Origin: Lentzea aerocolonigenes
Lineage (GTDB): Bacteria; Actinomycetota; Actinomycetes; Mycobacteriales; Pseudonocardiaceae
Reading direction: 5' to 3'
DNA length: 64,000 nt
Assembly (NCBI RefSeq): GCF_000974445.1
Contig: NZ_BBOJ01000001.1
Location: 620,001 to 684,000 of the forward strand
Both the position numbers and the translations under genes were made by a program. Position 1 is the first letter of the stretch, and each line of letters starts with the position of its first letter. Positions 44,355 to 52,636 of the stretch are shown one piece after another. Below the pieces are notes generated by a model. The model was not told the DNA's origin, made no database searches, and saw nothing but the letters and a program-made list of their open reading frames with translations.

Positions 44355-45382
44355 GCGGAGTTGGCGAGCGCCAGGCCGGTCCGGAGCGCACCGACGGCTT
44401 CGGACACGGCCTCGCGGAAGATCCCGCCGACGCCGAGCACGTTCGCGAAGCCGTGGAAGAGGCCTTCGTGCCTGCGCAGCACGACCGGCACGCCCTCGGC
44501 GGCCAGTCGTTCCGCGAAGGCCTCGCCCTCGTCGCGCAACGGGTCGTAGCCCGCGGTCGCGATGTAGGTGGGCGGCAGGTGCGAGACGTCCTCGGCCAGC
44601 ATGATCGACAGGCGCGGGTCGTGGCGGTCCTTGCCTCCGGCGCTGTACTGGTCGAGGAACCAGTCCATCTTCTCGTCGGTCAGGAAGAACCCGTTGCCGA
44701 AGAGCTCACGCGACCGGCGGCGCACCGACGCGTCGACGCCGGGGTAGAAGAGCAGCAGGAACGCGATGTCGACCTCGGCGGCGTGCGCGGTCACCGCGGC
44801 CAGGTTGCCGCCCGCGCTGTCGCCGCCCAGCGCGATCCGCTTCGGGTCGATGCCCAGGTCCTCCGCCTTCGTGACGGCGTACCGGAGCACCTCGGCGGCG
44901 TCGTCGGCCGCGGCGGGGAACGGCGCCTCGGGGGCGAGCCGGTAGTCGGCCGCCAGCACCCGGACACCGCCCTCCCTCGCGAGGAACCGGCACAGCTGGT
45001 CGTGGCTCTCCAGGCTTCCGGTGACCCAGCCACCACCGTGGTAGAAGATCAACAGCGGCGAGCCCTCCGCGAGGCCGTCCGGCGTGTAGAGACGACCGGC
45101 GAACTCCCCGATCGTGAGCTCCCGCGTGCTCAGTCCGGTGATCTTCGGACCGGCGACGAGCTTCGAACTCAACTCCAGGTCCAGTCGGCTCTCGGATGCT
45201 GACTTCGTGCGCCAGTCCGTCCCGGACAGCTGCTGGAGCTTCAGCAACAGCTGCGCCTCCGGGTGCAGGTCCTGGCCGTCCAGGCGGATCGGGGTACCGG
45301 CGATGAGGCGGCGCACCGGACCGGGAAGACCGAACGCGAAGCGCAGTGCACCGGCCAGCACGGCCGCCTGGAAGTTCGACAT
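44330..45382 (-). CDS. Alpha/beta hydrolase, HSL-type esterase
   Basis: A 350-residue enzyme of the hormone-sensitive-lipase family: oxyanion motif FYHGGGWVTGS (about 115), nucleophile motif ALGGDSAGGNLAA with Ser near residue 190, Asp in TAGYDPLRDEG and His in HEGLFHGFAN. An N-terminal cap of about 90 residues precedes the core. ATG 45382 (MSNFQ) is chosen; GTG 45391 is an alternative. Probably hydrolyses short-chain or aryl esters. Confidence 0.85.
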   Translation of the reverse strand: MSNFQAAVLAGALRFAFGLPGPVRRLIAGTPIRLDGQDLHPEAQLLLKLQQLSGTDWRTKSASESRLDLELSSKLVAGPKITGLSTRELTIGEFAGRLYTPDGLAEGSPLLIFYHGGGWVTGSLESHDQLCRFLAREGGVRVLAADYRLAPEAPFPAAADDAAEVLRYAVTKAEDLGIDPKRIALGGDSAGGNLAAVTAHAAEVDIAFLLLFYPGVDASVRRRSRELFGNGFFLTDEKMDWFLDQYSAGGKDRHDPRLSIMLAEDVSHLPPTYIATAGYDPLRDEGEAFAERLAAEGVPVVLRRHEGLFHGFANVLGVGGIFREAVSEAVGALRTGLALANSAQDVAETA

Positions 45383-45414
45383 GTGTTGCACGTTACTAGC
45401 GAGTAGCGCTGGAT

Positions 45415-45430
45415 CTCCAGATAGCTGGAG
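45415..45430. promoter_or_regulatory. CTCCAG-N4-CTGGAG palindrome between divergent genes
   Basis: A perfect 6-bp inverted repeat with a 4-nt spacer, 33 nt from the esterase start and 17 nt from the FMN reductase start. The position suits an operator for both genes; the cognate regulator is unknown. Confidence 0.35.
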
Positions 45431-45447
45431 GTGGAAGGATCGATGTC

Positions 45448-46023
45448 ATGACGGTGACGGTGGTGGGCATCGGCGGCTCGATCAGGTCCGACTCGCAGTC
45501 CGAGCGGGCGCTGCGGGTGGCGCTCGACGGTGCTCGCGAGCTCGGTGCGCGGACGATCCAGTACAGCGGCCCCGAGCTGGTGCTGCCGTTCTACGACCCG
45601 TCCGTGCCGGAACGCACCGACGTCGCTCTGCGCATGGTGGAGGACCTGCGCCGCGCGGACGGCGTGATCCTCGTGTCGCCCGGCTACCACGGCACCGTGT
45701 CCGGCCTGGTCAAGAACGCCCTCGACTACATCGAGGACCTGCGCGACGACGAACGCCCGTACCTCGACGGCCGCGCGGTGGGCACGATCACCGCCGCGTA
45801 CGGCTGGCAGGCCGCGGTGAACACGCTGTCCGCGGTCCGGTCCATCGTGCACGCGCTGCGCGGCTGGCCGACGCCGCTCGGTGCCGCGATCAACTCCGCG
45901 CAGGTCAAGTTCGACGGCGACGGTGCCTGCTCCGACTCCGACGTGGACCGGAACCTGCGCGTGATCGGCCGCCAGGTGGTGGAGTTCGCGCTGCGCCACG
46001 CGTCTCAACTCGACGTGAACTGA
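45448..46023 (+). CDS. NADPH-dependent FMN reductase family protein
   Basis: A 191-residue flavodoxin-fold reductase: GIGGSIRSDSQSERAL (7-22) forms the FMN phosphate loop, followed by ELVLPFYDPSVPERTD, and LVSPGYHGTVSGLVKNALDYIEDL (about 73-96), the family signature. It reduces FMN, quinones or similar acceptors with NADPH. Divergent from the esterase. Confidence 0.88.
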   Translation: MTVTVVGIGGSIRSDSQSERALRVALDGARELGARTIQYSGPELVLPFYDPSVPERTDVALRMVEDLRRADGVILVSPGYHGTVSGLVKNALDYIEDLRDDERPYLDGRAVGTITAAYGWQAAVNTLSAVRSIVHALRGWPTPLGAAINSAQVKFDGDGACSDSDVDRNLRVIGRQVVEFALRHASQLDVN

Positions 46024-46104
46024 CTCACGATCGGGCAGACAAGTCGCGTGCGATCCGTTGGGTACCAGTGGGTAACAAAAACCACTGACTCAAGGGAGAG
46101 CGGA

Positions 46105-46527
46105 ATGAACACGCTGTACACGGCCGAGGCGACTGCTTACGGCGAAGGCCGCAACGGCGAGGTGCGCTCCTCCGACGGCGTGATCGACGAGGTGCTGTCG
46201 ATCCCGAAGGAGATGGGCGGCCCCGGCGGTGACGCGACCAACCCCGAGCAGCTCTTCGCGGCCGGCTACGCGGCGTGCTTCAACTCCGCCCTCGCCGCCG
46301 TCGCGCGCGCGGGCAAGATTCAACTTCCTTCTTCTGAGGTAACCGCCAAGGTGGGGATCGGCCCGAACGGGACCGGCGGCTTCCAGCTGGCCGTCGAGCT
46401 CGCCGTGCACGTCCCCGGTTTCGAACAGGCGGTCGCGGAGAAGCTCGTCGAGCAGGCCCACCAGGTCTGCCCGTACTCGAACGCGACGCGCGGCAACATC
46501 GAGGTGGCGCTCACCGTCACCGTCTGA
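46105..46527 (+). CDS. ohr: Organic hydroperoxide resistance protein (Ohr, OsmC family)
   Basis: A 140-residue thiol peroxidase. ATG 46105 follows AGGGAGAG. The two catalytic cysteines are in GYAACFNSALAAVA (about residue 56) and QVCPYSNATRGNIEV (about residue 121), exactly as in Ohr; TNPEQLFAAGYAACF is the family signature. It reduces organic hydroperoxides using thiols. It is followed closely by dps, forming a small oxidative-stress unit. No OhrR gene is adjacent. Confidence 0.9.
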   Translation: MNTLYTAEATAYGEGRNGEVRSSDGVIDEVLSIPKEMGGPGGDATNPEQLFAAGYAACFNSALAAVARAGKIQLPSSEVTAKVGIGPNGTGGFQLAVELAVHVPGFEQAVAEKLVEQAHQVCPYSNATRGNIEVALTVTV

Positions 46528-46543
46528 GGAGGCGCGTTCAACC

Positions 46544-47020
46544 ATGGCCAAGAACCCGATCACCAGCCCGCTCTCCGACGCTGATCGCGATGCAGTCGGC
46601 GCCGTGCTGCAGGCAGCACTGGTCGACCTCGTCGATCTGTCCCTGATCGGGAAGCAGGCGCACTGGAACGTGATCGGCAAGAACTTCCGCAGCGTCCACC
46701 TGCAGCTGGACGAACTGGTCGTGCTGGCCCGCAACGCCGCCGACCAGGTCGCCGAGCGCGCGGCCGCCCTCGGCGTGACGCCGAACGGCACGGCGAAGAC
46801 GATCGCCGCGTCGTCCGGCGTGCCCGAGATCGCGACCGGCTGGCTGAAGGAGGACCAGGTCGTCACGGCGATCACGGCCTCGCTGGCCTCGCTGATCACC
46901 CGCATGCGTGCCCGCATCGACGAGACCGACAAGCCGGACCTCGTCACCCAGGACCTGCTGATCGGGATCACGCAGGAACTGGAGCAGGCGCACTGGATGT
47001 GGCAGGCGCAGGCCGCCTAG
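46544..47020 (+). CDS. dps: DNA starvation/stationary phase protection protein Dps
   Basis: A 158-residue ferritin-like protein: LIGKQAHWNVIGKNFRSVHLQLDELV (about 32-57, given by QAHWNV and HLQLDEL) contributes the inter-subunit ferroxidase ligands His and Asp/Glu. It forms a 12-mer that oxidises and stores iron and consumes hydrogen peroxide. Sixteen nt after ohr, ended by a long palindromic hairpin. Confidence 0.92.
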   Translation: MAKNPITSPLSDADRDAVGAVLQAALVDLVDLSLIGKQAHWNVIGKNFRSVHLQLDELVVLARNAADQVAERAAALGVTPNGTAKTIAASSGVPEIATGWLKEDQVVTAITASLASLITRMRARIDETDKPDLVTQDLLIGITQELEQAHWMWQAQAA

Positions 47021-47030
47021 TTCTGCTGAC

Positions 47031-47076
47031 ACGCGGGGGCCCCGCGTTTCCTCCGGGGAACGCGGGGCCCCCGCGT
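47031..47076. terminator. 18-bp palindromic bidirectional terminator
   Basis: ACGCGGGGGCCCCGCGTT (47031-47048) pairs perfectly with AACGCGGGGCCCCCGCGT (47059-47076). It lies between the convergent dps and S9 peptidase genes. It is related to the element at 24304-24352, both built on ACGCGGG(A/G)GCCCCGCGT. Confidence 0.75.
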
Positions 47077-47079
47077 TCC

Positions 47080-48891
47080 TCAGTTCGCGAGGTGCCGGCG
47101 GGCGAAGTCCACCTCGGCCGCCGTCTGCCGCATGGTCTCGGCGACGACCAGCGAGCCGTGCCCGGCGTCGTAGCGGTACATCTCGTACGCGTGGCCGCGC
47201 GCCGCGAGCGCGTCCAGGTAGTTGTCGATCTGCCGGATCGGGCAGCGCGGGTCGTTCTCTCCCGCGAGGATCAGCACCGGCGCGGTGACCTGGTCGACGT
47301 ACGTGAGCGGCGAGCACTCCTTGTACAGCTCGGGCAGTTCCTCCGGCGAGCCGCCGAACAGCGCCCGGTCGAACGCCCGCAGCGGTTCCATCTCGTCCTC
47401 GTACGCGGCGAAGTAGTCCGCGACCGGGACGCCCGCGACGCCGACGCTCCACCGTTCGGGCTGCGTGCCGATGCCGAGCAGGGTCAGGTAGCCGCCCCAC
47501 GACGCGCCGTTGAGGACCGACTTCGACGGGTCCGTGAGCCCGGACTCGACCGCCCAGTCGTGCACGGCGGCGATGTCCTCGAGCTCGGTCAGGCCCGGCC
47601 TGCCCTCGATGGCGTCACGCCACTTCGAGCCGTAGCCGCTGGAACCGCGGTAGTTCACGTGCACGGTGGCGAACCCGGCGTCCAGCCACACCGCGCGGTA
47701 GGCGGAGAAGCGGTCCTCGTCGGAGGAGTGCGGGCCGCCGTGGATCAGGAAGACCGTCGGGAACGGTCCTTCACCCTCCGGCTTCGAGACCAGCGCGTGC
47801 ACGTCGCCGACGAAGACGTCCTCGAGCTTCGCCGACGTCGCGGGCTTCGCGCCCTGCGGCTCCACCAGCACGCTCTCGGTGCCGTCGGTGGCGAGAGCGC
47901 GGATGACCGTGGACCTCTCGGCCGACGACCACGAGTACTCGACGGTGCCGTCCGGCCGCACGCCGGCGGAGCCGATCACGCCGGGCGCGGTGTCCAGAGT
48001 GGACAGTTCGCCGGTCGTGAGGTCGTAGCGGTGCACGGTGTTGCGGGCGTGGTGGGTGTGCACGATCAGCAACGCGGACGCGTCCGGGTACCAGTCGGCG
48101 GAGACCTCACCCGGCAGGTCGAGGACGATCTCGCGCTCGGTGTCGGCGGCGACGTCCCAGATCAGCAGCTCCTCGCGGCCGCGGCGCTCGTGCAGCACGA
48201 GCAGACGCTGGTCGCCGCGCACCGGGCTGAACGAGACGGCGTCGAGCCCCTTGCCCTTGCCGTCCCACTTCTCGGCCCTGGTCTCACCGGTCGCGGCGTC
48301 GAGCGCGCGCAGGGCCATGTGCCGGTTGTCGCCGTGTTCGGAGTGCGCGATCACGACCAGCGACTCGTCCTTGGACAGCGCGGACACGCCGGCGTCGTTG
48401 ACGTGCTGGTAGAGCACCTCGGCCTGCCCGTTGCGGGACAACCAGACCGTGGTGCCGTCGTCGGTCGACGCGGCCACCGCCGTGACGTCGCGCCCGATCT
48501 CCAGCCCGGCCGGGTAACCGGGCGTGACGCCGGCAACCGCGGGCTCGGCCTTGCTCCCGTCGGCCTCGAACGGCTCGCGCACCCAGACGCCGAACTCGTC
48601 GCCGTCGTGGTCGTCGAACCACCAGATCTCGGTGCCGTCCGGGTTCAACGTGCCGTGCGACGTGCCGTTGGGCCGGTCGGTGACCCTGCGGTGCTCGTCC
48701 TTGGCGCGGTCCCAGGCGTAGATCTCCCACACGCCGCTCGCGTTGGAGACGTACAGCGTGCGGTCCGGCGCGTCGTCGGCCCAGCCGGGCAGGCTCATCC
48801 GGGGAGCGGTGAACCGCTCGCGCCACCGGGTCTCGGCGGCGGGATCGTCGAAGAGCTGGTCCGGAACGTTCGGAGAGGGGTGCGTCGTCAC
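47080..48891 (-). CDS. S9 family prolyl oligopeptidase
   Basis: A 603-residue serine peptidase. Residues about 1-350 form a beta-propeller with repeated blades; the C-terminal alpha/beta hydrolase domain begins with FPTVFLIHGGPHSSDED (about 377). Nucleophile Ser is in LNGASWGGYLTLLG (near residue 475), Asp in LILAGENDPRCP and His in RYDAGHGSLV. No signal peptide, so cytoplasmic peptide or acyl-peptide degradation is likely. Confidence 0.88.
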   Translation of the reverse strand: MTTHPSPNVPDQLFDDPAAETRWRERFTAPRMSLPGWADDAPDRTLYVSNASGVWEIYAWDRAKDEHRRVTDRPNGTSHGTLNPDGTEIWWFDDHDGDEFGVWVREPFEADGSKAEPAVAGVTPGYPAGLEIGRDVTAVAASTDDGTTVWLSRNGQAEVLYQHVNDAGVSALSKDESLVVIAHSEHGDNRHMALRALDAATGETRAEKWDGKGKGLDAVSFSPVRGDQRLLVLHERRGREELLIWDVAADTEREIVLDLPGEVSADWYPDASALLIVHTHHARNTVHRYDLTTGELSTLDTAPGVIGSAGVRPDGTVEYSWSSAERSTVIRALATDGTESVLVEPQGAKPATSAKLEDVFVGDVHALVSKPEGEGPFPTVFLIHGGPHSSDEDRFSAYRAVWLDAGFATVHVNYRGSSGYGSKWRDAIEGRPGLTELEDIAAVHDWAVESGLTDPSKSVLNGASWGGYLTLLGIGTQPERWSVGVAGVPVADYFAAYEDEMEPLRAFDRALFGGSPEELPELYKECSPLTYVDQVTAPVLILAGENDPRCPIRQIDNYLDALAARGHAYEMYRYDAGHGSLVVAETMRQTAAEVDFARRHLAN

Positions 48892-48933
48892 GCTTCAACA
48901 CTAGAGTCAGTGGTCGTACTAGGGGGATTTGAT

Positions 48934-49557
48934 ATGACGCAACCACCACCTCAGTGGGGCGCTCGGCCGCCTTACCCACCGCAGGCGAACCCACAGCACC
49001 CACCGCAGACGTATCCGCAGCACCAGCAGCACGGCTATCCGCAGCAGCCGCCCCAGGGGCATCCACAGCAGCCACCGTCGGCCCACCACCAGCAACCCTG
49101 GCCCGGCTGGCTCCCGCCCAAGCCACCTCACCTCACGATCCTCGCGATCCTGAACTGGATCCTGGCCGCCGGTCTGCTGGCCATCGCGGCGTTCGTGCTG
49201 ATGAGCTTCCTGATGTCCGGCGCCACGCTGGTCGTCGGCATCCTGCTCGCGGCCGTGGTCGCCGGGTTCGGGGTGCTCAACGCCCTGGGCGCGCTGTCGG
49301 TGAACCACCCGCACTTCCCGAACACCGTCGCCTCGCAGATGGCGGGCATCTTCACCGCGCTGGTGCTGGCGGTGGCGCTGTTCCGCTCGGTCAGCCGCGG
49401 CGTCGCCGAGCTCGTGCCGTCGATGGCCTCCGCCGTGCTGCTCGCCGTCTGCGTCTTCAGCCTGGTCCTGGCGACGCGCCCGGCCGTGAAGCGCTGGATC
49501 GTGGCGAAGCACCAGCTGTCGCTCTCGCAGGGACACCGGCCGAGGAACCGCCGATGA
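48934..49557 (+). CDS. Membrane protein with Pro/Gln-rich N-terminus
   Basis: A 207-residue protein. The first 65 residues are Pro/Gln/His-rich and low in complexity (MTQPPPQWGARPPYPPQ..), then four TM helices follow at about 68-92, 96-117, 130-147 and 158-180, and a short basic tail. Such Pro-rich cytoplasmic tails are common in actinobacterial membrane proteins of unknown function. Start ATG 48934 is preceded by GGGGGA. Confidence 0.7.
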   Translation: MTQPPPQWGARPPYPPQANPQHPPQTYPQHQQHGYPQQPPQGHPQQPPSAHHQQPWPGWLPPKPPHLTILAILNWILAAGLLAIAAFVLMSFLMSGATLVVGILLAAVVAGFGVLNALGALSVNHPHFPNTVASQMAGIFTALVLAVALFRSVSRGVAELVPSMASAVLLAVCVFSLVLATRPAVKRWIVAKHQLSLSQGHRPRNRR

Positions 49558-49637
49558 CCTCCGAACTGGCTCAAGGATCAATTCGTCCCCGAAGGGAATG
49601 TCTAGGTACCCGGCCGGGTGAGCGTTAATGTTGATAC

Positions 49638-50117
49638 ATGTCCGAAACGATGGATCGCCTCGCCGGCGCCGCCACGTTGGAGGAAGTGCAGCGGATCGTG
49701 CGCACCACGGCCCGCTCCTCGCTGGCCGCCCACGGTGCCACGCTGGTGCTGCTCGACGGCGATCTCTGCTACTACGCGGACGAGGACTCGATGAGTCCTT
49801 TGTGGAAGGGTCAGCGTTTCCCGGCCGTGAACTGCATCAGCGGCTGGTCGATGCTGAACCGCCAGACCGTGGCGATCAGGGACATCCGCTTCGACGCGAG
49901 GATTCCTCAAGAGGCGTACCGGCCGACGTTCGTGCGAAGCCTGCTCATGGCCCCGATCCTGCGCCCCGAACCGCTCGGCGCCATCGGCTGCTACTGGGCC
50001 GTCCCGCACGCCGCGACTCCCGCCGAGACCGAGACGCTGGAGGCTCTGGCGCTCGCGGCCGGTGAGGCGCTCGAACGCTTCCCCGAGGGCCTGCCCGCAC
50101 GGGGCTTCTTCAGCTGA
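49638..50117 (+). CDS. GAF domain-containing protein
   Basis: A 159-residue single-domain GAF protein: ATLEEVQRIVRTTARSSLAAHGATLVLLDGDLCYYADE, then FPAVNCISGWSMLNRQTVAIRDI and TFVRSLLMAPIL, ending in a helix with ALAAGEALERFPEG. GAF domains bind small ligands or form sensor modules; here no output domain is attached. Overlaps the ABM-domain gene tail by 8 nt. Confidence 0.8.
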   Translation: MSETMDRLAGAATLEEVQRIVRTTARSSLAAHGATLVLLDGDLCYYADEDSMSPLWKGQRFPAVNCISGWSMLNRQTVAIRDIRFDARIPQEAYRPTFVRSLLMAPILRPEPLGAIGCYWAVPHAATPAETETLEALALAAGEALERFPEGLPARGFFS

Positions 50118-50406
50118 CGTCCTGGAAGTGCCGCAGCGTCAACGGTTGCTGCAGGTACTCGTCCTCGTCCGGAAAGGTCACCGGATCGGTGCGCCAGCCC
50201 GGTCCCGCGTAGTTCTCGAGCGACTGCTCGTCCCGCCACCGGCTGACGTACTGCACCTTCCGCGGGTCGGCCAGGTCGACGAGCACCTCGTGCCCCTCCA
50301 GGCCGTCGTAGGTGTCGGGGAACGTCCTCACCAGACTCCGCACCCGTTCGACGAACTCCTGCTCTCGCCCCGGCTTCACGAGCGCCTCGGACACACGCGT
50401 CAGCAT
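50110..50406 (-). CDS. Antibiotic biosynthesis monooxygenase (ABM) domain protein
   Basis: A 98-residue ferredoxin-like protein: MLTRVSEALVKPGREQEFVERVR, GLEGHEVLVDLADPRKVQYVSRWRDEQSLENY. The pattern is that of small ABM/quinol monooxygenase-like dimers, which may oxidise aromatics or act as ligand-binding proteins. Last of two genes on the minus strand. Confidence 0.75.
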   Translation of the reverse strand: MLTRVSEALVKPGREQEFVERVRSLVRTFPDTYDGLEGHEVLVDLADPRKVQYVSRWRDEQSLENYAGPGWRTDPVTFPDEDEYLQQPLTLRHFQDVS

Positions 50407-50416
50407 GCGCCCGATC

Positions 50417-50644
50417 CTATTGGCGGGGCAGCTCTTCCTCGAAGATCCGGTCGACCTGCCGCGACGCCCGCGTCAACGCCTTGACCGCGACGACGAGCGC
50501 CACGAAACCGGCGGCCACGGCAACGGTCACCCAGACCGATGTGAGCAGGTAAACGATCGCCAGCGACTGCGACACCACAATGGTCTTGGCCGCCACGACG
50601 AGCCGTGACCTGTGGACAGGATTGACAGCGGAGGCGGAGTTCAT
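50417..50644 (-). CDS. Small membrane protein of unknown function
   Basis: A 75-residue protein with two adjoining hydrophobic stretches (about 15-33 and 37-56) and a charged tail (LTRASRQVDRIFEEELPRQ). It sits 10 nt upstream of the ABM-domain gene, probably in one transcript. No family recognised. Confidence 0.5.
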   Translation of the reverse strand: MNSASAVNPVHRSRLVVAAKTIVVSQSLAIVYLLTSVWVTVAVAAGFVALVVAVKALTRASRQVDRIFEEELPRQ

Positions 50645-50954
50645 CAGACGTCTCCCGACTTTTCAACGAGTGCCGAACGCGCAGTCCGTCTTTCGCGTTG
50701 ATCTCGGAACCCGTTACTTACCGTGAGTTGAATGGTCAACCTTCACTCGAAGGGGTTAACGCTACGTGGACGTTCCGTAAGATTTGGTCCGGAACGGTGG
50801 CGCTGCGTCATACAACCACGGTGGCGTCTACGGCTGCCCGTGTCGAGCCGCGTCACACGATCGAGTGGCTTCTCGGGACGCTTGATGTCTTTTTCCGAAC
50901 ACGGGAAGGACCTTTGACTCTGGAGTGGAAGGGACCTTCTGGCCAAGTCGGCGG
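50645..50954. other. 310-nt region without a recognisable gene
   Basis: Lower in GC than the flanking genes. Short frames are open on both strands but none resembles a known protein or has good coding bias. Visible signals are GTTCCG (50773 region) with CGGAAC 12 nt later, and TTACTTACCGTGAGT near 50711. It may hold the promoter of the small membrane protein; nothing else is seen. Confidence 0.4.
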
Positions 50955-51002
50955 AAAACAAAAATCGGGCCGATTCCACTGCATCGTGGAATCGGCCCGA
51001 TT
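50955..51002 (-). terminator. Intrinsic terminator of tRNA-Pro with T-tract
   Basis: AATCGGGCCGATTCCAC (50963-50979) pairs perfectly with GTGGAATCGGCCCGATT (50986-51002), loop TGCATC. On the minus strand the 17-bp stem is followed by T5GT4 (complement of 50955-50964), a classic Rho-independent terminator five bases after the tRNA. Confidence 0.9.
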
Positions 51003-51007
51003 CTTAA

Positions 51008-51081
<74 letters not shown>

Positions 51082-51100
51082 GCTGGGAACGAGTAGAACT

Positions 51101-52054
51101 CTACATCATGTCCGCGCCAGCTCCGAATCGGACCCCCTCATTTCGCCCCTGACCAGGCGTAACGGGCCGAGGAACGAGGGTCAGCAGCGAAGCCTCCGGA
51201 GGGCAGCAGAACCGCACCGGCGCGTACGGCGAAGTGCCCATGCCCGCGGACACGTTCATCCACATGTGCGAGCCCCAGCGCGACACGCCACGGGCGCGTG
51301 AGCGGTCCAGTTCACAGTTGGTCACCAGGGCGCCGTAGAACGGCACGCGGAGCTGGCCGCCGTGGGTGTGGCCGGCCATCACGAAGTCGTAGCCGTCGGC
51401 GGCGAACGGGTCGAGCACGCGCGGTTCCGGGGAGTGGGTGACTCCCAGGCGCAGCACGGCGTCGGGGTCCGGGGCGCCGGCGATGTCGGCGTAGCGGTCG
51501 CGCTTCAGGTGCGGGTCGTCGAGGCCCGCGCAGAAGATCTCCTGGCCGTTGACCTTGATCGTCTTGCGCACGTGCGTCAGGTCTTCCCAGCCCCGCTCGA
51601 CCATGCCGGCGCGGAGGTCGCGCCACGGCAGCGTCACACCGTGGATGCGCTTGGTCTTGGAGGACGGCAGCAGGTAGCGCACCGGGTTCTTCAGCTTCGG
51701 CGCGTAGTAGTCGTTGCTGCCGAAGACGAACACGCCCGGCTTGTCGAGCAACGGGCCGAGCGCGCGCAGCACACCCGGGACGGCGTCCTTGTGCGCGAGG
51801 TTGTCGCCCGTGTTGACCACGAAGTCCGGGTTCAGGTCGGCGAGCGCGGCGACCCAGCGCTGCTTCGACACCTGGTTCGGCGTCATGTGCAGGTCTGAGA
51901 TGTGCAGCACACGGATCGGCCTGGCTCCCGGCGACAGGACCGGCACGGTCGCCGTGCGCAGGGTCCAGTGCCTTCGTTCGATTCCGGCGGCGTACGCGAT
52001 GGTGGCGGTGCCGACTGCGGCGGTGGCGAGGAGTGCGCGACCGAGCGTGTTCAC
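51101..52054 (-). CDS. Metallophosphoesterase, membrane-anchored
   Basis: A 317-residue calcineurin-like phosphoesterase. An N-terminal hydrophobic segment (about 5-22) anchors it; metal ligands are in LHISDLHMTPNQ (about 50), VVNTGDNLAH, GSNDYY (usual GNHD is GSND), and MAGHTHGGQLRVP (about 230). The gene corresponds in position to the phosphoesterase next to ponA2 in Mycobacterium tuberculosis. Substrate unknown; a role in envelope metabolism is inferred from context. Confidence 0.88.
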   Translation of the reverse strand: MNTLGRALLATAAVGTATIAYAAGIERRHWTLRTATVPVLSPGARPIRVLHISDLHMTPNQVSKQRWVAALADLNPDFVVNTGDNLAHKDAVPGVLRALGPLLDKPGVFVFGSNDYYAPKLKNPVRYLLPSSKTKRIHGVTLPWRDLRAGMVERGWEDLTHVRKTIKVNGQEIFCAGLDDPHLKRDRYADIAGAPDPDAVLRLGVTHSPEPRVLDPFAADGYDFVMAGHTHGGQLRVPFYGALVTNCELDRSRARGVSRWGSHMWMNVSAGMGTSPYAPVRFCCPPEASLLTLVPRPVTPGQGRNEGVRFGAGADMM

Positions 52055-52122
52055 GTGTCAAGGGTACGGAAGGCGGATAACTCGATCGGCGCGGCATCCG
52101 GCGGGCGGTACCGTTCTGCGCC

Positions 52123-52593
52123 ATGGCGGAGTTGAAGACGCGGCTGCAGAACGACCTGACTGCGGCCATGAAGGCCAGGGAGACGGTCACGGCCGGTGCG
52201 CTGCGGATGGCGCTCACGGCGGTCACGAACGAGGAGGTCGCGGGCAAGGAGGCCCGTGAGCTCTCGGACGACGACGTCGTGAAGGTCCTCACGCGCGAGG
52301 CGAAGAAGCGCAAGGAGGCCGCGGAGGCGTTCGACGGTGCCGGCCGGGCCGAGAAGGCCGAGCTGGAGCGCCAGGAGCTCGCCGTGCTGGAGGCCTACCT
52401 CCCCGCCCAGCTCGACGACGCCGCGCTCGCGTCCATTGTGGACAAGGCCGTCGAGGCCGTTGCCGCGCAGCTCGGTGAGGCGCCGGGGCCCAAGCAGATG
52501 GGCCAGGTGATGAAGGCCGTCAACGCCGAGGTCGCCGGGCGTGCCGAGGGTGGCAGGGTGGCCGCCGCGGTGAAGTCCAGGCTCGCGAACTGA
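52123..52593 (+). CDS. GatB/YqeY domain-containing protein
   Basis: A 156-residue YqeY protein: LKTRLQNDLTAAMKARETVTAGALRMALTAV at the start, a long charged helix KKRKEAAEAFDGAGRAEKAELERQELAVLEAYLPAQL, and GPKQMGQVMKAVNAEVAGRAEGGRVAAAVK at the end. It resembles the tRNA-binding tail domain of GatB, but free YqeY proteins have no established role. Ends at a GC hairpin. Confidence 0.9.
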   Translation: MAELKTRLQNDLTAAMKARETVTAGALRMALTAVTNEEVAGKEARELSDDDVVKVLTREAKKRKEAAEAFDGAGRAEKAELERQELAVLEAYLPAQLDDAALASIVDKAVEAVAAQLGEAPGPKQMGQVMKAVNAEVAGRAEGGRVAAAVKSRLAN

Positions 52594-52599
52594 CGAAGC

Positions 52600-52630
52600 G
52601 TGCCGCAGCGGCGGAACCCCGCTGCGGCAC
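52600..52630. terminator. Bidirectional hairpin between yqeY and the HAD gene
   Basis: GTGCCGCAGCGG (52600-52611) pairs perfectly with CCGCTGCGGCAC (52619-52630), loop of 7 nt, followed by CCCTTTCT on the plus strand. It lies between convergent genes. Confidence 0.75.
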
Positions 52631-52636
52631 CCCTTT

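Noticed and set aside
46060-46075. GGGTAC and GGGTAA motifs upstream of ohr resembling sigma-B -10 elements
   Set aside because: No GTTT -35 element is found at the required 14-16 nt upstream, so a stress-sigma promoter is not supported.
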